Of a stretch of 45,196 nt of DNA, positions 27,701 to 34,270 are shown one piece after another. The notes beneath the pieces are model-generated. The model was not told where the DNA came from, did not search any database, and saw only the letters and a list, made by a program, of their open reading frames with translations. Numbering within the stretch: the first letter of the stretch is position 1; each line of letters begins with the position of its first letter. The position numbers and the translations under genes are program-made. Origin of the DNA: Acidobacteriota bacterium (GTDB lineage Bacteria > Chlamydiota > Chlamydiia > Chlamydiales > Rhabdochlamydiaceae); contig CAJCHM010000065.1 of NCBI GenBank assembly GCA_903970255.1, positions 1 through 45,196 of the forward strand, given 5' to 3'.

Positions 27701-29393
27701 TGTTTTCGGTGATGCTCTTGCTCAGGGTGCCTACTTGATTAATCAGGGGATTGAATATGTTAAGAAGCCCTTCAACTGGATTGACATTGGCCTTATAGCA
27801 GCGATTCACTGCCTCAAGACCTGTATTAAAAGACTTTTCAACTTTCTTTGATTCTTTTTTATTTGACTTGGCTTTCGAACGAAAATTTGGTAAAATTGAT
27901 ATGAATTTTGTGATATGCTTTTCATCATTTTCATTGAGCGATTCTTTTTTAAAAGCAGTTGCCTTGTTAGCTAATAGATTTTTTAAATCAGACTCTAGTT
28001 TTAGGCTGATCTTCTGACTTGCATCACTGTCCCCGTTTATTATTGCTTTTTGAAGCTCAAGTGAACTGGAATGACAAATTTGAAGCAATGGATCCGACTT
28101 TTCAGTCAGGTTATTGTTGATCTTATTAAGTTCAGTTTTAATGAGTTTAAACATTTCTTTGAGTAAAGCGTTTTCGCCATTTACAATTGCTTTATGTAAG
28201 TATGTCATGAACTGGATTGCTAAACCTTGAGGCTCAGCCTCAATTGTATCTAAAATTTTGACGAATTTTTCTATTGTTTCTAATGCCTCTTCTCCCCCGT
28301 CTGTTTCACGGATTTTTACGACTTGGTTTGGGTCCATTAACGCTGCATCTAAAACTGTTTCTTGAATTATTTTAAAGGCTGTTGTGCAAATCTTTTGCTC
28401 TTTATTGCTCAGTTTAGGTGCAAGTTTAAGAAGAAGTTTATTATTATTTGCAAAGAGTGATTCAAAATAAGGGAGAATTTGCTTTAAATTGCTGGGTGTA
28501 AGCTCTTTTTTCTGCACAATCTCGCTTAGAGTTGTTTTAAGCTGGACCAATTCTTGGGGAGGCTGTTGCCACAGTGCTAACCCCAACGATTGCCGGAATT
28601 GCTGCGCTATTTGTGTAAATTCGAAGGGTTCGGTGGCATGATTTGCATTGGTTGTTTTTCGCTCGATTATCTCAGTCAAAATTTTATTGAAAGAATCATA
28701 AGCTGTGACATCTTCTTCGTTTAATGTGACAACTTCTTCGTGTAATATGAACTCCTCATCGTCATTTATCTCTTTTGAATTGGTCTTTACTTCGTTAACA
28801 AGTGAATTGATGACTTTTTTGCATAATTTTTCACTTTCTTCATTAAGAAATATATCACCTTCTTGAGTGTGAGTTGTAAAAAATTCTTTAAACATCTTAT
28901 CATTATGGAGGGGGGAAATGTGTTTGCGAATTTCTGAGAGTTCTTTAATGGTTATTTCTTTGGAATTTACAATTTTAGTTAAAAGCTCGCTGAGCTTGAT
29001 TAAAAGATGTAAATCCTGGTTAGGATTCTCTTTGATCCCCAGCGTTTTTCTGATAAAACTAGAGATAGCGGGATTGGGGGCATTTGTTTCTAGGTAATTG
29101 ATGGCACGATGTTTTGCGTAATTGACAACTCCGCCTGGTAACTGTTGGTTAACTTCATTAACCTTATTTTGAGCATAATTTTGAGCACCTTCGACTACTT
29201 GTCTGGCAGCCCATCCACCTGCACTTTTGAGCAATAAACCAGGTAAGTACAGAATAATACCACCCAACCATCCGGCTGCTTCCCCAGACTTATTCCAAGC
29301 CCATTGTCTTGTTGACATCGGTCGGTTAGCAGGTTGTGGGTTAGGAACGGCTGCTGGGTCACTAGAAGGTGGGGGGGGGGTTATTTTATTCAT
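21738..29393 (-). CDS. Giant repeat protein, 2551 residues, unknown
   Basis: Starts with a Pro-rich segment (codons 5-9 include a C10 tract), then WLGGIILYLPGLLLKSAGG, a hydrophobic segment at 42-58. Residues about 505-1680 hold repeated units of 130-150 residues. Each has a SLLTPYYKASMG-type helix, a paired TVQKINETVTKQ helix, QAPAVLEQSWSKLSELK, and KELEERLGQLIANKDTIF; units begin near 800, 955, 1087, 1230 and 1372, with degenerate ones near 505 and 1560. An acidic linker (about 655-800) contains KRKRTDRDRIKR and two RTHMDR copies. A Gly/Pro linker and a hydrophobic stretch follow near 1440-1505, another near 1808-1828 (HIHYFFYINIV). The rest is coiled-coil-like. It resembles a large secreted or membrane-attached host-interaction protein, but no family is recognised. 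A relatively AT-rich gene. Confidence 0.85.
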   Translation of the reverse strand: MNKITPPPPSSDPAAVPNPQPANRPMSTRQWAWNKSGEAAGWLGGIILYLPGLLLKSAGGWAARQVVEGAQNYAQNKVNEVNQQLPGGVVNYAKHRAINYLETNAPNPAISSFIRKTLGIKENPNQDLHLLIKLSELLTKIVNSKEITIKELSEIRKHISPLHNDKMFKEFFTTHTQEGDIFLNEESEKLCKKVINSLVNEVKTNSKEINDDEEFILHEEVVTLNEEDVTAYDSFNKILTEIIERKTTNANHATEPFEFTQIAQQFRQSLGLALWQQPPQELVQLKTTLSEIVQKKELTPSNLKQILPYFESLFANNNKLLLKLAPKLSNKEQKICTTAFKIIQETVLDAALMDPNQVVKIRETDGGEEALETIEKFVKILDTIEAEPQGLAIQFMTYLHKAIVNGENALLKEMFKLIKTELNKINNNLTEKSDPLLQICHSSSLELQKAIINGDSDASQKISLKLESDLKNLLANKATAFKKESLNENDEKHITKFISILPNFRSKAKSNKKESKKVEKSFNTGLEAVNRCYKANVNPVEGLLNIFNPLINQVGTLSKSITENITKEPHQALELSWSNLKELQTAIDNHDDKKIATLSKVLDESLGQLITNRDTIFSKERPLEKADMQTIKELRKCFHEIPSTESDDQEEFSNDTKESSEPFPGYRFFNYNFATESDDEDEASSDGLDFREQLDQDRFANNTSAIQSGDASEDDVRSTIGPHGNDNSFDEIEFTTDSGKSDPIKRKRTDRDRIKRTHMDRRTHMDRDSLEQTHQRMIDTESETSLFPRKGDSGIQSDKMSDLVKQSISLLTPYREASIGPLKQVNNIIASGLESINKVVSTANKVNENVTKQAENIIQLFNKITEQTHSVLELTWSKLADLRKAIEKNEVDNIKALSKELEGHFEQLITDKDTIFSKMSLKQDDKKKIAEFKQLFQSIYTVEELPQQEELSKLVEESVSLLNPYYEASRGTFQQMTTKVITPALETVQKINETVTELFNKTTKQAPAVLQLSCSKLSELKGAINSKDEAKIKTLSKELEEHLGQLIGNKAAIFKEPPLSQDDEQKITGFKTLLNGLHNKETALKDVEDAISLLSPYYKASMGTFQQMTTEVITPTLETVQKINETVTKQGVAFTQLFNQMTKQAPAVLEQSWSKLSELKGAIKSKDEAKIKTLSKELEERLGQLIANKDTIFKELSLSQGDEEKITGFKTLLNGLHSKEQEAALKDVEDAISLLTPYYKASMGKLQQMTTEVITPALKTVKRTNETVTTQAKAFTELFNQMTKQAPAVLEQSSSKLSELKGAINSKDVAKIKALSKDVEERLGQLIANQGTIFSNKLPLLQADEKKIIDFKEFFNAIHAGQESIPENAMLKLVEETISLLTPYYKASMGTLQAMTVDMITPAVTTVNNVATDLKNYISDAKATYNSLMGGGNPAANPPGSNPIVPGAPSGNTGNNPAAGSTTASHFLSQWATKLIAMGTGAISKHFLGLTTVGVTFGLNQLLTKIGNDPLYKQAEDALKKLIGTLNNPNETTTWAQLGNLLYTAATTEPIKSLNITVNGWGIFGGNRTQQIPQALDLSWSKLAELKQAIGNKEVDKIKELSKILEESLGQLITNKDTVFKNSPLKEEDQQIINQFKESLKEIHNQSSEAASKTVETLIARLDPYYKNAILATKEKSGAEAALNENASILEGVKEDLTINPLDDQTKKEAHFKIWENQSAEGKKALIDQERDILAYNTCHLLAMQHIAQTVCKLKIDDDSFYFDILKAAKTTRELKPGEIDCGFKRFGLDESSAALKKAFFAKLSERKVSFITKIWAHIHYFFYINIVMKYTRDATTIYFEEIDKYINKQKATGFENLRNEIITNFTRYLTMVGGAYENVVAKKEKPTGSIDDMIGQALATKESNLGVDTNELYKQFAKIVLKKTTKSNFLSWIALKIIGNPEKIVQSIIDKATGSIIDTNGYTHALNTVISEQLDKVWEKLKKGDADNDKEIEISDCKKEQLTTLVKNLFDILRRSKCQTIAELEAVVKNKDIRGEINKTFESVFIQDVLERVTTLIAATTQSLIGEDELQRLTYLFASRTNSSFEGSSPVHAQVDKENKPHAVELKIAQRSRQILRQAVDIAVAKRGDGITGDKEQKETNGFIQKLHGESIQYLTKAELELSSLAQNNDFTSLSAKNTINAIVENAHSYASRCNLFCHEAKLSHINSGNKNEINQRYLGIANQSKPLVEAIKTIKNCSKAIESFEASSKQIDQVSRITSKMHTLLFLNPEQLTLECINDQVEPLIKTGIEAYLIELEKMGYLKDHVKKIADEKNKIGQVLVHLSEAVKMRQLASDLIQPNSLIEELIAEKKKNLGQIIPNIDLQTKFTSLKDKLKLSLDPKFSELVVLKLNSIENATQVQEIDTGYLEFNALLRESMNKANETIKAERIKFNVCSETIRKIIQETGLLDPNFVTATKEKARVAIEDAQKHLKAFATWEKENIKEISFVNYKPLTPENIQWLKDIASKLIYERIEDQMKGCMALIKRPWAYKYALNHLVLGPYTKANSGS
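27093..27128. repeat. Two tandem 18-bp repeats in the giant gene
   Basis: The sequence tctatccatatgagtccg occurs twice back to back, with a degenerate third copy following (ttctatccctatcagtgcg). On the minus strand each unit encodes RTHMDR. The unit length is a multiple of three, so copy-number change keeps the frame. Confidence 0.85.
29371..29380. repeat. Homopolymeric C10 tract at the 5' end of the giant gene
   Basis: Ten consecutive G on the plus strand, i.e. C on the coding strand, forming codons 5-8 (ACC CCC CCC CCA). Gain or loss of one base would shift the frame immediately after the start codon. Runs of this length are typical of phase-variable genes. Confidence 0.9.
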
Positions 29394-29739
29394 TGTATTG
29401 CTCTTGAATGTTGTTATTTTTCACTGTATTTTAATAGGTATTTACTATTAGTTCAACTGCAGAATTTAGTTGAGTTGCTTGCTAAATTTTAATTCCTGTT
29501 AATTCCATGTTGAGAGTGGATCTGCCCTGAATCTGACCTAGTAAATTTTTCGCTTGCTCTCGGATGGGTTTGCAGTTCCTTACAGTTCTTTAATTCGGGA
29601 GAGCAAAAGATGATAGCATAGGAGATTATTTTTTCGCATAGCTCAAGTTTTTGTATACTAATTTTAACCGCTTTTTTAAGCTGCTTTTTGACACATGGAG
29701 TCGACGCTCGATGCTTTCTCTGGAGAGGATTCAACACAT
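29394..29739. other. Divergent intergenic region with no gene
   Basis: 346 bp between the start of the giant gene and the barrel-protein start. AT-rich, with no tRNA and no hairpin of note. A TATACT at 29654-29659 is a possible -10 for the rightward gene but has no good -35. GGAGAGG at 29722-29728 is the ribosome binding site for ATG 29740. Confidence 0.4.
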
Positions 29740-30744
29740 ATGCAAATGAAAAATATACAGGCGTTTATTTTTTTAAGTTTAGTTCCGCTCTGTACCTCCA
29801 CCTTGCTTGCCGCTAAATCTGCCCATCTTCAACATTGGAACCTTGTCGGGGACTTTGTTTACATGCGCCGCACTGAAATCCATGACCAACAGCTGGTCAA
29901 GGATTCAAAAAAGTATCAATGTCCGAACCTATGCCCTAATTACACGGTGATTGATAGCGAGGATCTTGTCCATAATTTTGATTTTGAACCTGGGTACCGG
30001 GTTGGGATTACTTTTACCCCGTCTGAAAAGAATAGCATTGAAGCTAATTTTATGTATTTGACCCCATGGGAGGGGCACAAAAGAGTTCATGGAGATAAAT
30101 CTTTAAGTTTTCCCTTTAAAAAATCGGATTATGACCTGGATTTCACAGATGCAAGCAAAGCTATAGCAAAGTACACCAGCCAATTTTGGGATGCTGAATT
30201 AAATTATTGGCGCAATATTAGTCCGCGTTTGGCAACCTATTTTGGTCTATCGGGGATAGCTGGTTTTCGCTATTTCCATTTGAATGAATCCTTCAAGCTG
30301 ATCATGATTAAGCCGCCAGATAGAAGCACATACAACATCCATACAGACAATAACCTGTATGCACTTCAAATCGGCCTTGATTTTCAAATGAATCCTACCC
30401 ATTGGCTCAGTTGGGAGGCGTTTGGAAAGGTGGGCTTGTTTGCCAATGATGCCAATGAGAGGCAATTCTTAGGGGATTTAGACAATACTGTGACGGTGCG
30501 CAACGCAAGGGATTCAGAGGTGCAGTGGGGATTTTTTACAGATGTCGCCGCTCAAGTTTCGTTTCGGTTCTTGCATGATCATTTAAACATCCACGGGGGA
30601 TATCAGATGATGTTCTTTACTGGACTTTCTTTGGCTCCTGAGCAGGTCAGTAGAAGCGTAGATAGGGATGCTGGGGGGCACGACCGTACGCATGGAAGTG
30701 CGATCATCCATGGGCTTTTTGCAGGGATCGGCGTGAGATTTTAA
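29740..30744 (+). CDS. Outer-membrane beta-barrel-like protein
   Basis: 334 residues from ATG 29740 (ATG 29746 is also possible); GGAGAGG at 29722 sets the start, and an upstream ATG at 29695 adds only polar residues ahead of the signal. Signal peptide MKNIQAFIFLSLVPLCTSTLLAAKSA. The body alternates aromatic and polar residues (WDAELNYWRNISPRLATYFGLSGIAGFRYFHL, HWLSWEAFGKVGLF) and ends GVRF, a barrel-type C-terminal Phe. It resembles the poorly characterised Lpg1974/BBP7-like barrels, but this is a guess. The last part of the gene (from about 30688) is duplicated at 34206. Confidence 0.8.
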   Translation: MQMKNIQAFIFLSLVPLCTSTLLAAKSAHLQHWNLVGDFVYMRRTEIHDQQLVKDSKKYQCPNLCPNYTVIDSEDLVHNFDFEPGYRVGITFTPSEKNSIEANFMYLTPWEGHKRVHGDKSLSFPFKKSDYDLDFTDASKAIAKYTSQFWDAELNYWRNISPRLATYFGLSGIAGFRYFHLNESFKLIMIKPPDRSTYNIHTDNNLYALQIGLDFQMNPTHWLSWEAFGKVGLFANDANERQFLGDLDNTVTVRNARDSEVQWGFFTDVAAQVSFRFLHDHLNIHGGYQMMFFTGLSLAPEQVSRSVDRDAGGHDRTHGSAIIHGLFAGIGVRF

Positions 30745-30787
30745 AAAAAAGCCGGAGATGACTCACAGCACAACACTGCATCCTTAA
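30688..30787. repeat. Left copy of the 100-bp direct repeat flanking the F-box/LRR island
   Basis: Matches 34206-34307 with two substitutions and two single-base indels. It contains the last 19 codons of the barrel-protein gene, the oligo-A terminator side and the 3' 37 nt of the SRP RNA (minus strand). Weaker similarity extends upstream (tagaagcg at about 30653 against 34175). Confidence 0.9.
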
Positions 30788-30812
30788 AGTCCAAACTCCA
30801 GTGAATCCCGGC
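30751..30812 (-). pseudogene. Broken copy of the SRP RNA gene
   Basis: Positions 30751-30787 are identical to the 3' 37 nt of the intact SRP RNA at 34271-34307. The conserved core (the GGAAG tetraloop region) is absent. In its place is agtccaaactccagtg (30788-30803), also found inverted at 45056-45071. Right after it comes aatcccggcaaa, which resembles the 5' end of the SRP RNA (tccccggcaaa). So the remnant may keep both ends of the RNA with the middle replaced; the second part of this reading is tentative. Confidence 0.65.
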
Positions 30813-30817
30813 AAAAA

Positions 30818-30949
30818 CTATACTCCGATCGGGGTATATATCAGCCTCAAAGGCGCGCATTTGCCCACTTGCCTGGGTCCCATCAAAAACAGCATTTGCC
30901 GATTCTGGGACAGATGCTCTGCGATGACTTTTTCGTACGTTCTTTCCAT
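30818..30949 (-). pseudogene. Truncated AAA ATPase (AAA_14/DUF4143-like), N-terminal 43 codons
   Basis: A 43-codon frame from ATG 30949, with RBS AGAGGAAGG just upstream. The first 30 residues (MERTYEKVIAEHLSQNRQ then MLFLMGPRQVGK) are the N-terminus of the DUF4143/AAA_14 ATPase family. Similarity stops exactly within the Walker A, where the family reads GPRQVGKTT and here the frame goes to CAPLRL and a stop. The rest of the gene is missing, so it is a fragment left by rearrangement. Confidence 0.7.
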
Positions 30950-31356
30950 CGTTTGTGCCTTCCTCTTGTCTGACTATTTTTCATATCATCCTATTTTAGT
31001 TAAGACTGTTTTAAGATGTCATTATTTTTAGTCAATAATAACATATTAAACCACAATAACTTAGATATATTCATCGGTAAAATAAATAAATTTATTGATA
31101 TATACGAATTGCCGCTATCGAATTTTTTGGTTCATCCGTCAAATGCGTACCTTCCGATAGAGAACAGGTTTATCGACCTGAAAAAGTGAACTACATTAAT
31201 AATAACTATAATTCCTAATGTATTAAAAACGCTAGGATTAGGTTAACAAAGTGCCCAAGTGGTGCGATATTTCGTGAATTCATGTATTGATATTATATGA
31301 ATAGTATTATAAAATTATTGTCATAATAAAATTAAAAGTAAAAATTTTGGTATAAA
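30950..31356. other. AT-rich intergenic region before the F-box/LRR gene
   Basis: About 400 bp with no convincing ORF, tRNA or long palindrome. It is clearly more AT-rich than the housekeeping regions. The only signal I can support is the promoter-like sequence at 31287-31315. Confidence 0.5.
31287..31315 (+). promoter_or_regulatory. Candidate promoter of the F-box/LRR gene
   Basis: TTGATA (31287-31292) and TAAAAT (31310-31315) with a 17-bp spacer, 41 bp before the ATG at 31357. Both hexamers match the consensus at five of six positions, but the surroundings are so AT-rich that this has limited weight. Confidence 0.4.
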
Positions 31357-34146
31357 ATGAACATAATAAAAAAAAATTTAGAAGAAAATCATATAAAATA
31401 TCAAAAGGAAACAGAGGCAGCCTCCCCCATCGCAAAGCTTTTTAAGGCACCACCCGTTTTTCAAATGATTCTTTCCTTGGCTTCGGAAAACAAGCCAAAA
31501 AACCTCGCCCCTTTTCGTTTAGTTAATCAAGGATGGAAACTACACACCGATAAGCTTTTCAATCGAATATGGTGCGCTCTCATAATGAATTGGGCTAGTA
31601 CTGGGAAAGAGAAAGGTCCCATCCAAATTGCGATAAACGTGGCTGAAAAGTATTTCCAAGCTAAAGAGAGCGACTCTGATTTCTCAACTCCTGTCCTTTC
31701 GATTAAAAAGTGTGAAAAACTAGAAGAGACCCTTTTCCCTGTTATCAAACGAGCAAAACTACAGGATGTTTCTCTAACTGTTCCATGTTATAAATTTCTA
31801 CAAGGAAAGATGCAGAATGACACCCTAGAGCTCATTTGGAAACATGCAATCAGGTCAGCAGTCCTCGAAAAAGTCCCGGTGAATGATCTTTTTGTAGGTG
31901 CTAATCTACCCGATTACATTGCTACGGCTGGACAGATTAGAGCATTTCTTTCACCACTAAAGCCCGAATTGTTAGCGCAGGTGGAGGAGCTTGGAATGGA
32001 GGGGCTGTTAACGCAGGTGGAGGAGCTTAGAAAGGTGGGGCTGTTAGCGCAGGTGAAGAAACTTAGAATGGCGTGGCTCTTAGCGCAGGTCGAGGAGCTT
32101 AGAATGGTGGGGCTGTGGTTGCCTTTCATTCCTAAAGAATTGGGGTACTTCCCTAATCTGAAGTTGCTCTCAATACGCAATAATGAAATCACAAGGATGA
32201 CGGATCTGCCTAAACTGACAAAGTTGCAAACTCTCGATCTCTCCGATAACCGGATTGTAAATATCCAGAACCTAAACGAATTGAAAAATTTAACTGAAGT
32301 TACATTCAAAAAGAACTGGATTGTAAGAATCGAGAACCTGAGCGAACTGCAACAATTAACTTCCGTTGATCTTAGTCACAACCGGATTGAAGATATCGAG
32401 AATCTGGGTAACCAGACACAGTTGCATTGCCTGGATCTTGGCTTCAACCGGATTGTAAAAATCAACAACGAGAACTTGAAACCTCTGCAGCATTTGCAAA
32501 AACTTTCTCTTTCTGGCAACCAGATCTCAGACACCAAGAGCCTGAGCGAACTACAACAATTAACTTCCGTTGATCTTAGTCAGAACCAGATTGCATGCTT
32601 AGACGAGAAACTGAGCAAGCTGAAAAATTTAACTCTGCTCGATCTTAGCGACAATATGATTGAAAACATCGAGAATCTAACCAAACAACTGACTCAGTTA
32701 AAAAAAATTATAATTAACAACAACTTCATTAACACTACTGGAGATGTGAGCCAACTCCAACAACTGGAGCATCTTGAGCTTAAGGGTAACGACATCCTAA
32801 ACATCCCGAATCTAAATAGCCTAAGTAGCTTGACCGAGCTTGACCTTAGGGAGAACGTGCAAATAGATTCAGTCTGGCTGAGGGCAGAGATCAATATCCT
32901 GAAGTCGAAAAACTTGCGGAAGTTCAACGGGGTTAATATACCTCCTCCCCCACCACTACCAGCCAGACCGCTGCAGCGGGGGCCACAATTATTGAACGGT
33001 TTTGCCGCAGCCACGCGGCCCCTACTACCCCCACTTGCCATCGTCCCTCCCCCACGACGACCAGCAAGACGGCTGCAGCTTAAACTGACAAAGTTGCAAA
33101 CTCTCGATCTCTCCGATAACCAGATTGTAAATATCAAGAACCTAAGCACATTAAAAAATTTAACTGAAGTTACATTCAGAAACAACTGGATTGTAAGAAT
33201 CGACAACCTGAGCGAACTGCAACAATTAACTTTCCTTGATCTTAGTCACAACCGGATTGAAGGTATCGAGAATCTGGGTAACCAGACAAAGTTGCAGTAC
33301 CTCGATCTTAGCTTCAACCGGATTGTAAAAATCAACAACCAGAACTTGAAACCTCTGCAGCATTTGCAAAAACTTTCTCTTTCTGGCAACCAGATCTCAG
33401 ACACCAAGAGCCTGAGCGAACTGCAACAATTAACTTCCCTTGATCTTAGTCAGAACCAGATTGTACGCTTACACAACAAACTGACCGAGCTGAAAAATTT
33501 AACTCTGGTTGATCTTAGCAAAAACCGGATTGTAACTATTCAGAACGTGCGCGAACTCCAACAACTAGTGGAACTTGTCCTTAAGGGGAATCTGATCAAA
33601 CGTTTCCGAGACCCAATTAAAATGCGCTCGTTGACCTCTCTTGATCTTAGCGACAATATGATTGAAAACATCGAGAATCTAACCAAACAACTGACTCAGT
33701 TGAAAAAACTTATAATTAACAACAACTTGATTAAAACTACTGGAGATGTGAGCCAACTCCAACAATTGAAGCATCTTGAGCTTAAGGGTAACGACATCCT
33801 ACACAAGATCCCGCATCTAAATAGCCTAAGCAGCTTGACCGAGCTTGATCTTAGGGAGAACGTGCGAATAGATTCAGTCTGGCTGAGGGCAGAGATCAAT
33901 ATCCTGAAGTCGAAAAACTTGCGCAAGTTCAACGGGGTTATTCTACTTCCTCCTCCCCTACGACGACCAGCAAGACCGCTCCAGCGGGGGCAGCAATTAG
34001 TTAACGGTTTTGCTGCCGCCAGGCCCCCACTACCCCCACTTGCCATCGTCCCCCCTCATCATCACCCCTTGCCCTTGGTACAGCAGCAGGCGGGAGAAAG
34101 GCAGGTTAATAATAACAAACGCAAGCGAGAAGACACCGAAGATTAA
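31357..34146 (+). CDS. F-box and leucine-rich-repeat protein, putative effector
   Basis: 929 residues. An F-box-like segment at about 25-72 (PPVFQMILSLASENKP, then FRLVNQGWKLHTDKLFNRIW) is followed by a linker. Next come four 12-residue repeats of the type LLAQVEELRMVG (about 206-253) and two long arrays of 22-residue SDS22-like LRRs (L-LDLS-N-I--I-NL). Each array ends in a Pro-rich segment (PPPPPLPARPLQRG; LAIVPP). The second array (from 33081) is a tandem duplicate of the first (from 32211), offset by 870 bp, and has about 44 extra residues. The C-terminus NNNKRKREDTED is basic and nuclear-signal-like. In eukaryotes F-box proteins couple targets to SCF ubiquitin ligases; acting that way in a host cell is inference from the family. 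Confidence 0.82.
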   Translation: MNIIKKNLEENHIKYQKETEAASPIAKLFKAPPVFQMILSLASENKPKNLAPFRLVNQGWKLHTDKLFNRIWCALIMNWASTGKEKGPIQIAINVAEKYFQAKESDSDFSTPVLSIKKCEKLEETLFPVIKRAKLQDVSLTVPCYKFLQGKMQNDTLELIWKHAIRSAVLEKVPVNDLFVGANLPDYIATAGQIRAFLSPLKPELLAQVEELGMEGLLTQVEELRKVGLLAQVKKLRMAWLLAQVEELRMVGLWLPFIPKELGYFPNLKLLSIRNNEITRMTDLPKLTKLQTLDLSDNRIVNIQNLNELKNLTEVTFKKNWIVRIENLSELQQLTSVDLSHNRIEDIENLGNQTQLHCLDLGFNRIVKINNENLKPLQHLQKLSLSGNQISDTKSLSELQQLTSVDLSQNQIACLDEKLSKLKNLTLLDLSDNMIENIENLTKQLTQLKKIIINNNFINTTGDVSQLQQLEHLELKGNDILNIPNLNSLSSLTELDLRENVQIDSVWLRAEINILKSKNLRKFNGVNIPPPPPLPARPLQRGPQLLNGFAAATRPLLPPLAIVPPPRRPARRLQLKLTKLQTLDLSDNQIVNIKNLSTLKNLTEVTFRNNWIVRIDNLSELQQLTFLDLSHNRIEGIENLGNQTKLQYLDLSFNRIVKINNQNLKPLQHLQKLSLSGNQISDTKSLSELQQLTSLDLSQNQIVRLHNKLTELKNLTLVDLSKNRIVTIQNVRELQQLVELVLKGNLIKRFRDPIKMRSLTSLDLSDNMIENIENLTKQLTQLKKLIINNNLIKTTGDVSQLQQLKHLELKGNDILHKIPHLNSLSSLTELDLRENVRIDSVWLRAEINILKSKNLRKFNGVILLPPPLRRPARPLQRGQQLVNGFAAARPPLPPLAIVPPHHHPLPLVQQQAGERQVNNNKRKREDTED
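31971..32114. repeat. Four tandem 36-bp repeats in the F-box/LRR gene
   Basis: Units begin gttagcgcaggtggag, gttaacgcaggtggag, gttagcgcaggtgaag and cttagcgcaggtcgag. Each encodes a 12-residue amphipathic unit LLxQVxxLxxxx. Sequence similarity between units is high, so expansion looks recent. Confidence 0.9.
32211..33080. repeat. First copy of the 870-bp intragenic tandem duplication
   Basis: Starts taaactgacaaagttgcaaa and ends after the Pro-rich coding stretch. The second copy starts identically at 33081 and runs to about 34060, in frame. Strong nucleotide identity (for example the stretches around 32441 and 33311) shows a recent event. The old C-terminal Pro-rich tail now lies in the middle of the protein. 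Confidence 0.9.
33081..34060. repeat. Second copy of the intragenic tandem duplication
   Basis: Matches 32211-33080 with an internal gain of about 130 bp (two further LRR units near 33520-33640). Ends in LAIVPP, equivalent to the Pro-rich end of copy one, and then diverges into the His/Pro and basic C-terminus. Confidence 0.85.
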
Positions 34147-34205
34147 CCGATTTGCAATAATAGTGTTAAAACCTAGAAGCGGTAGTTGGAGACGGCGAGG
34201 CCCAT

Positions 34206-34262
34206 ACGCATTGAAGTGCGATCATCCATGGGCTTTTTGCAGGGATTGGCGTTGAGATTTTA
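34206..34262 (+). pseudogene. Decayed duplicate of the barrel-protein 3' end
   Basis: The frame reads T H stop S A I I H G L F A G I G V, corresponding to THGSAIIHGLFAGIGV at the end of the 29740-30744 gene. A TGA replaces a Gly codon and an inserted T shifts the frame before the last residues. It lies between the F-box/LRR gene and the SRP RNA. Confidence 0.85.
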
Positions 34263-34270
34263 AAAAAAAA
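34261..34270 (-). terminator. Terminator of the SRP RNA gene
   Basis: On the minus strand the closing stem of the RNA (GCCGG with CCGGC) is followed directly by nine T, the standard intrinsic terminator arrangement. Confidence 0.75.

Noticed and set aside
29688-29716. TTGACA as -35 of the barrel-protein gene
   Set aside because: The sequence 17 bp downstream (atgctt) is a poor -10 and the resulting leader would be very short before the ribosome binding site.
32211-34060. Regularly repeated blocks that could suggest a CRISPR-like or satellite array
   Set aside because: The repeats are in-frame LRR codons of about 66-69 bp and a tandem gene-internal duplication; there are no unique spacers.
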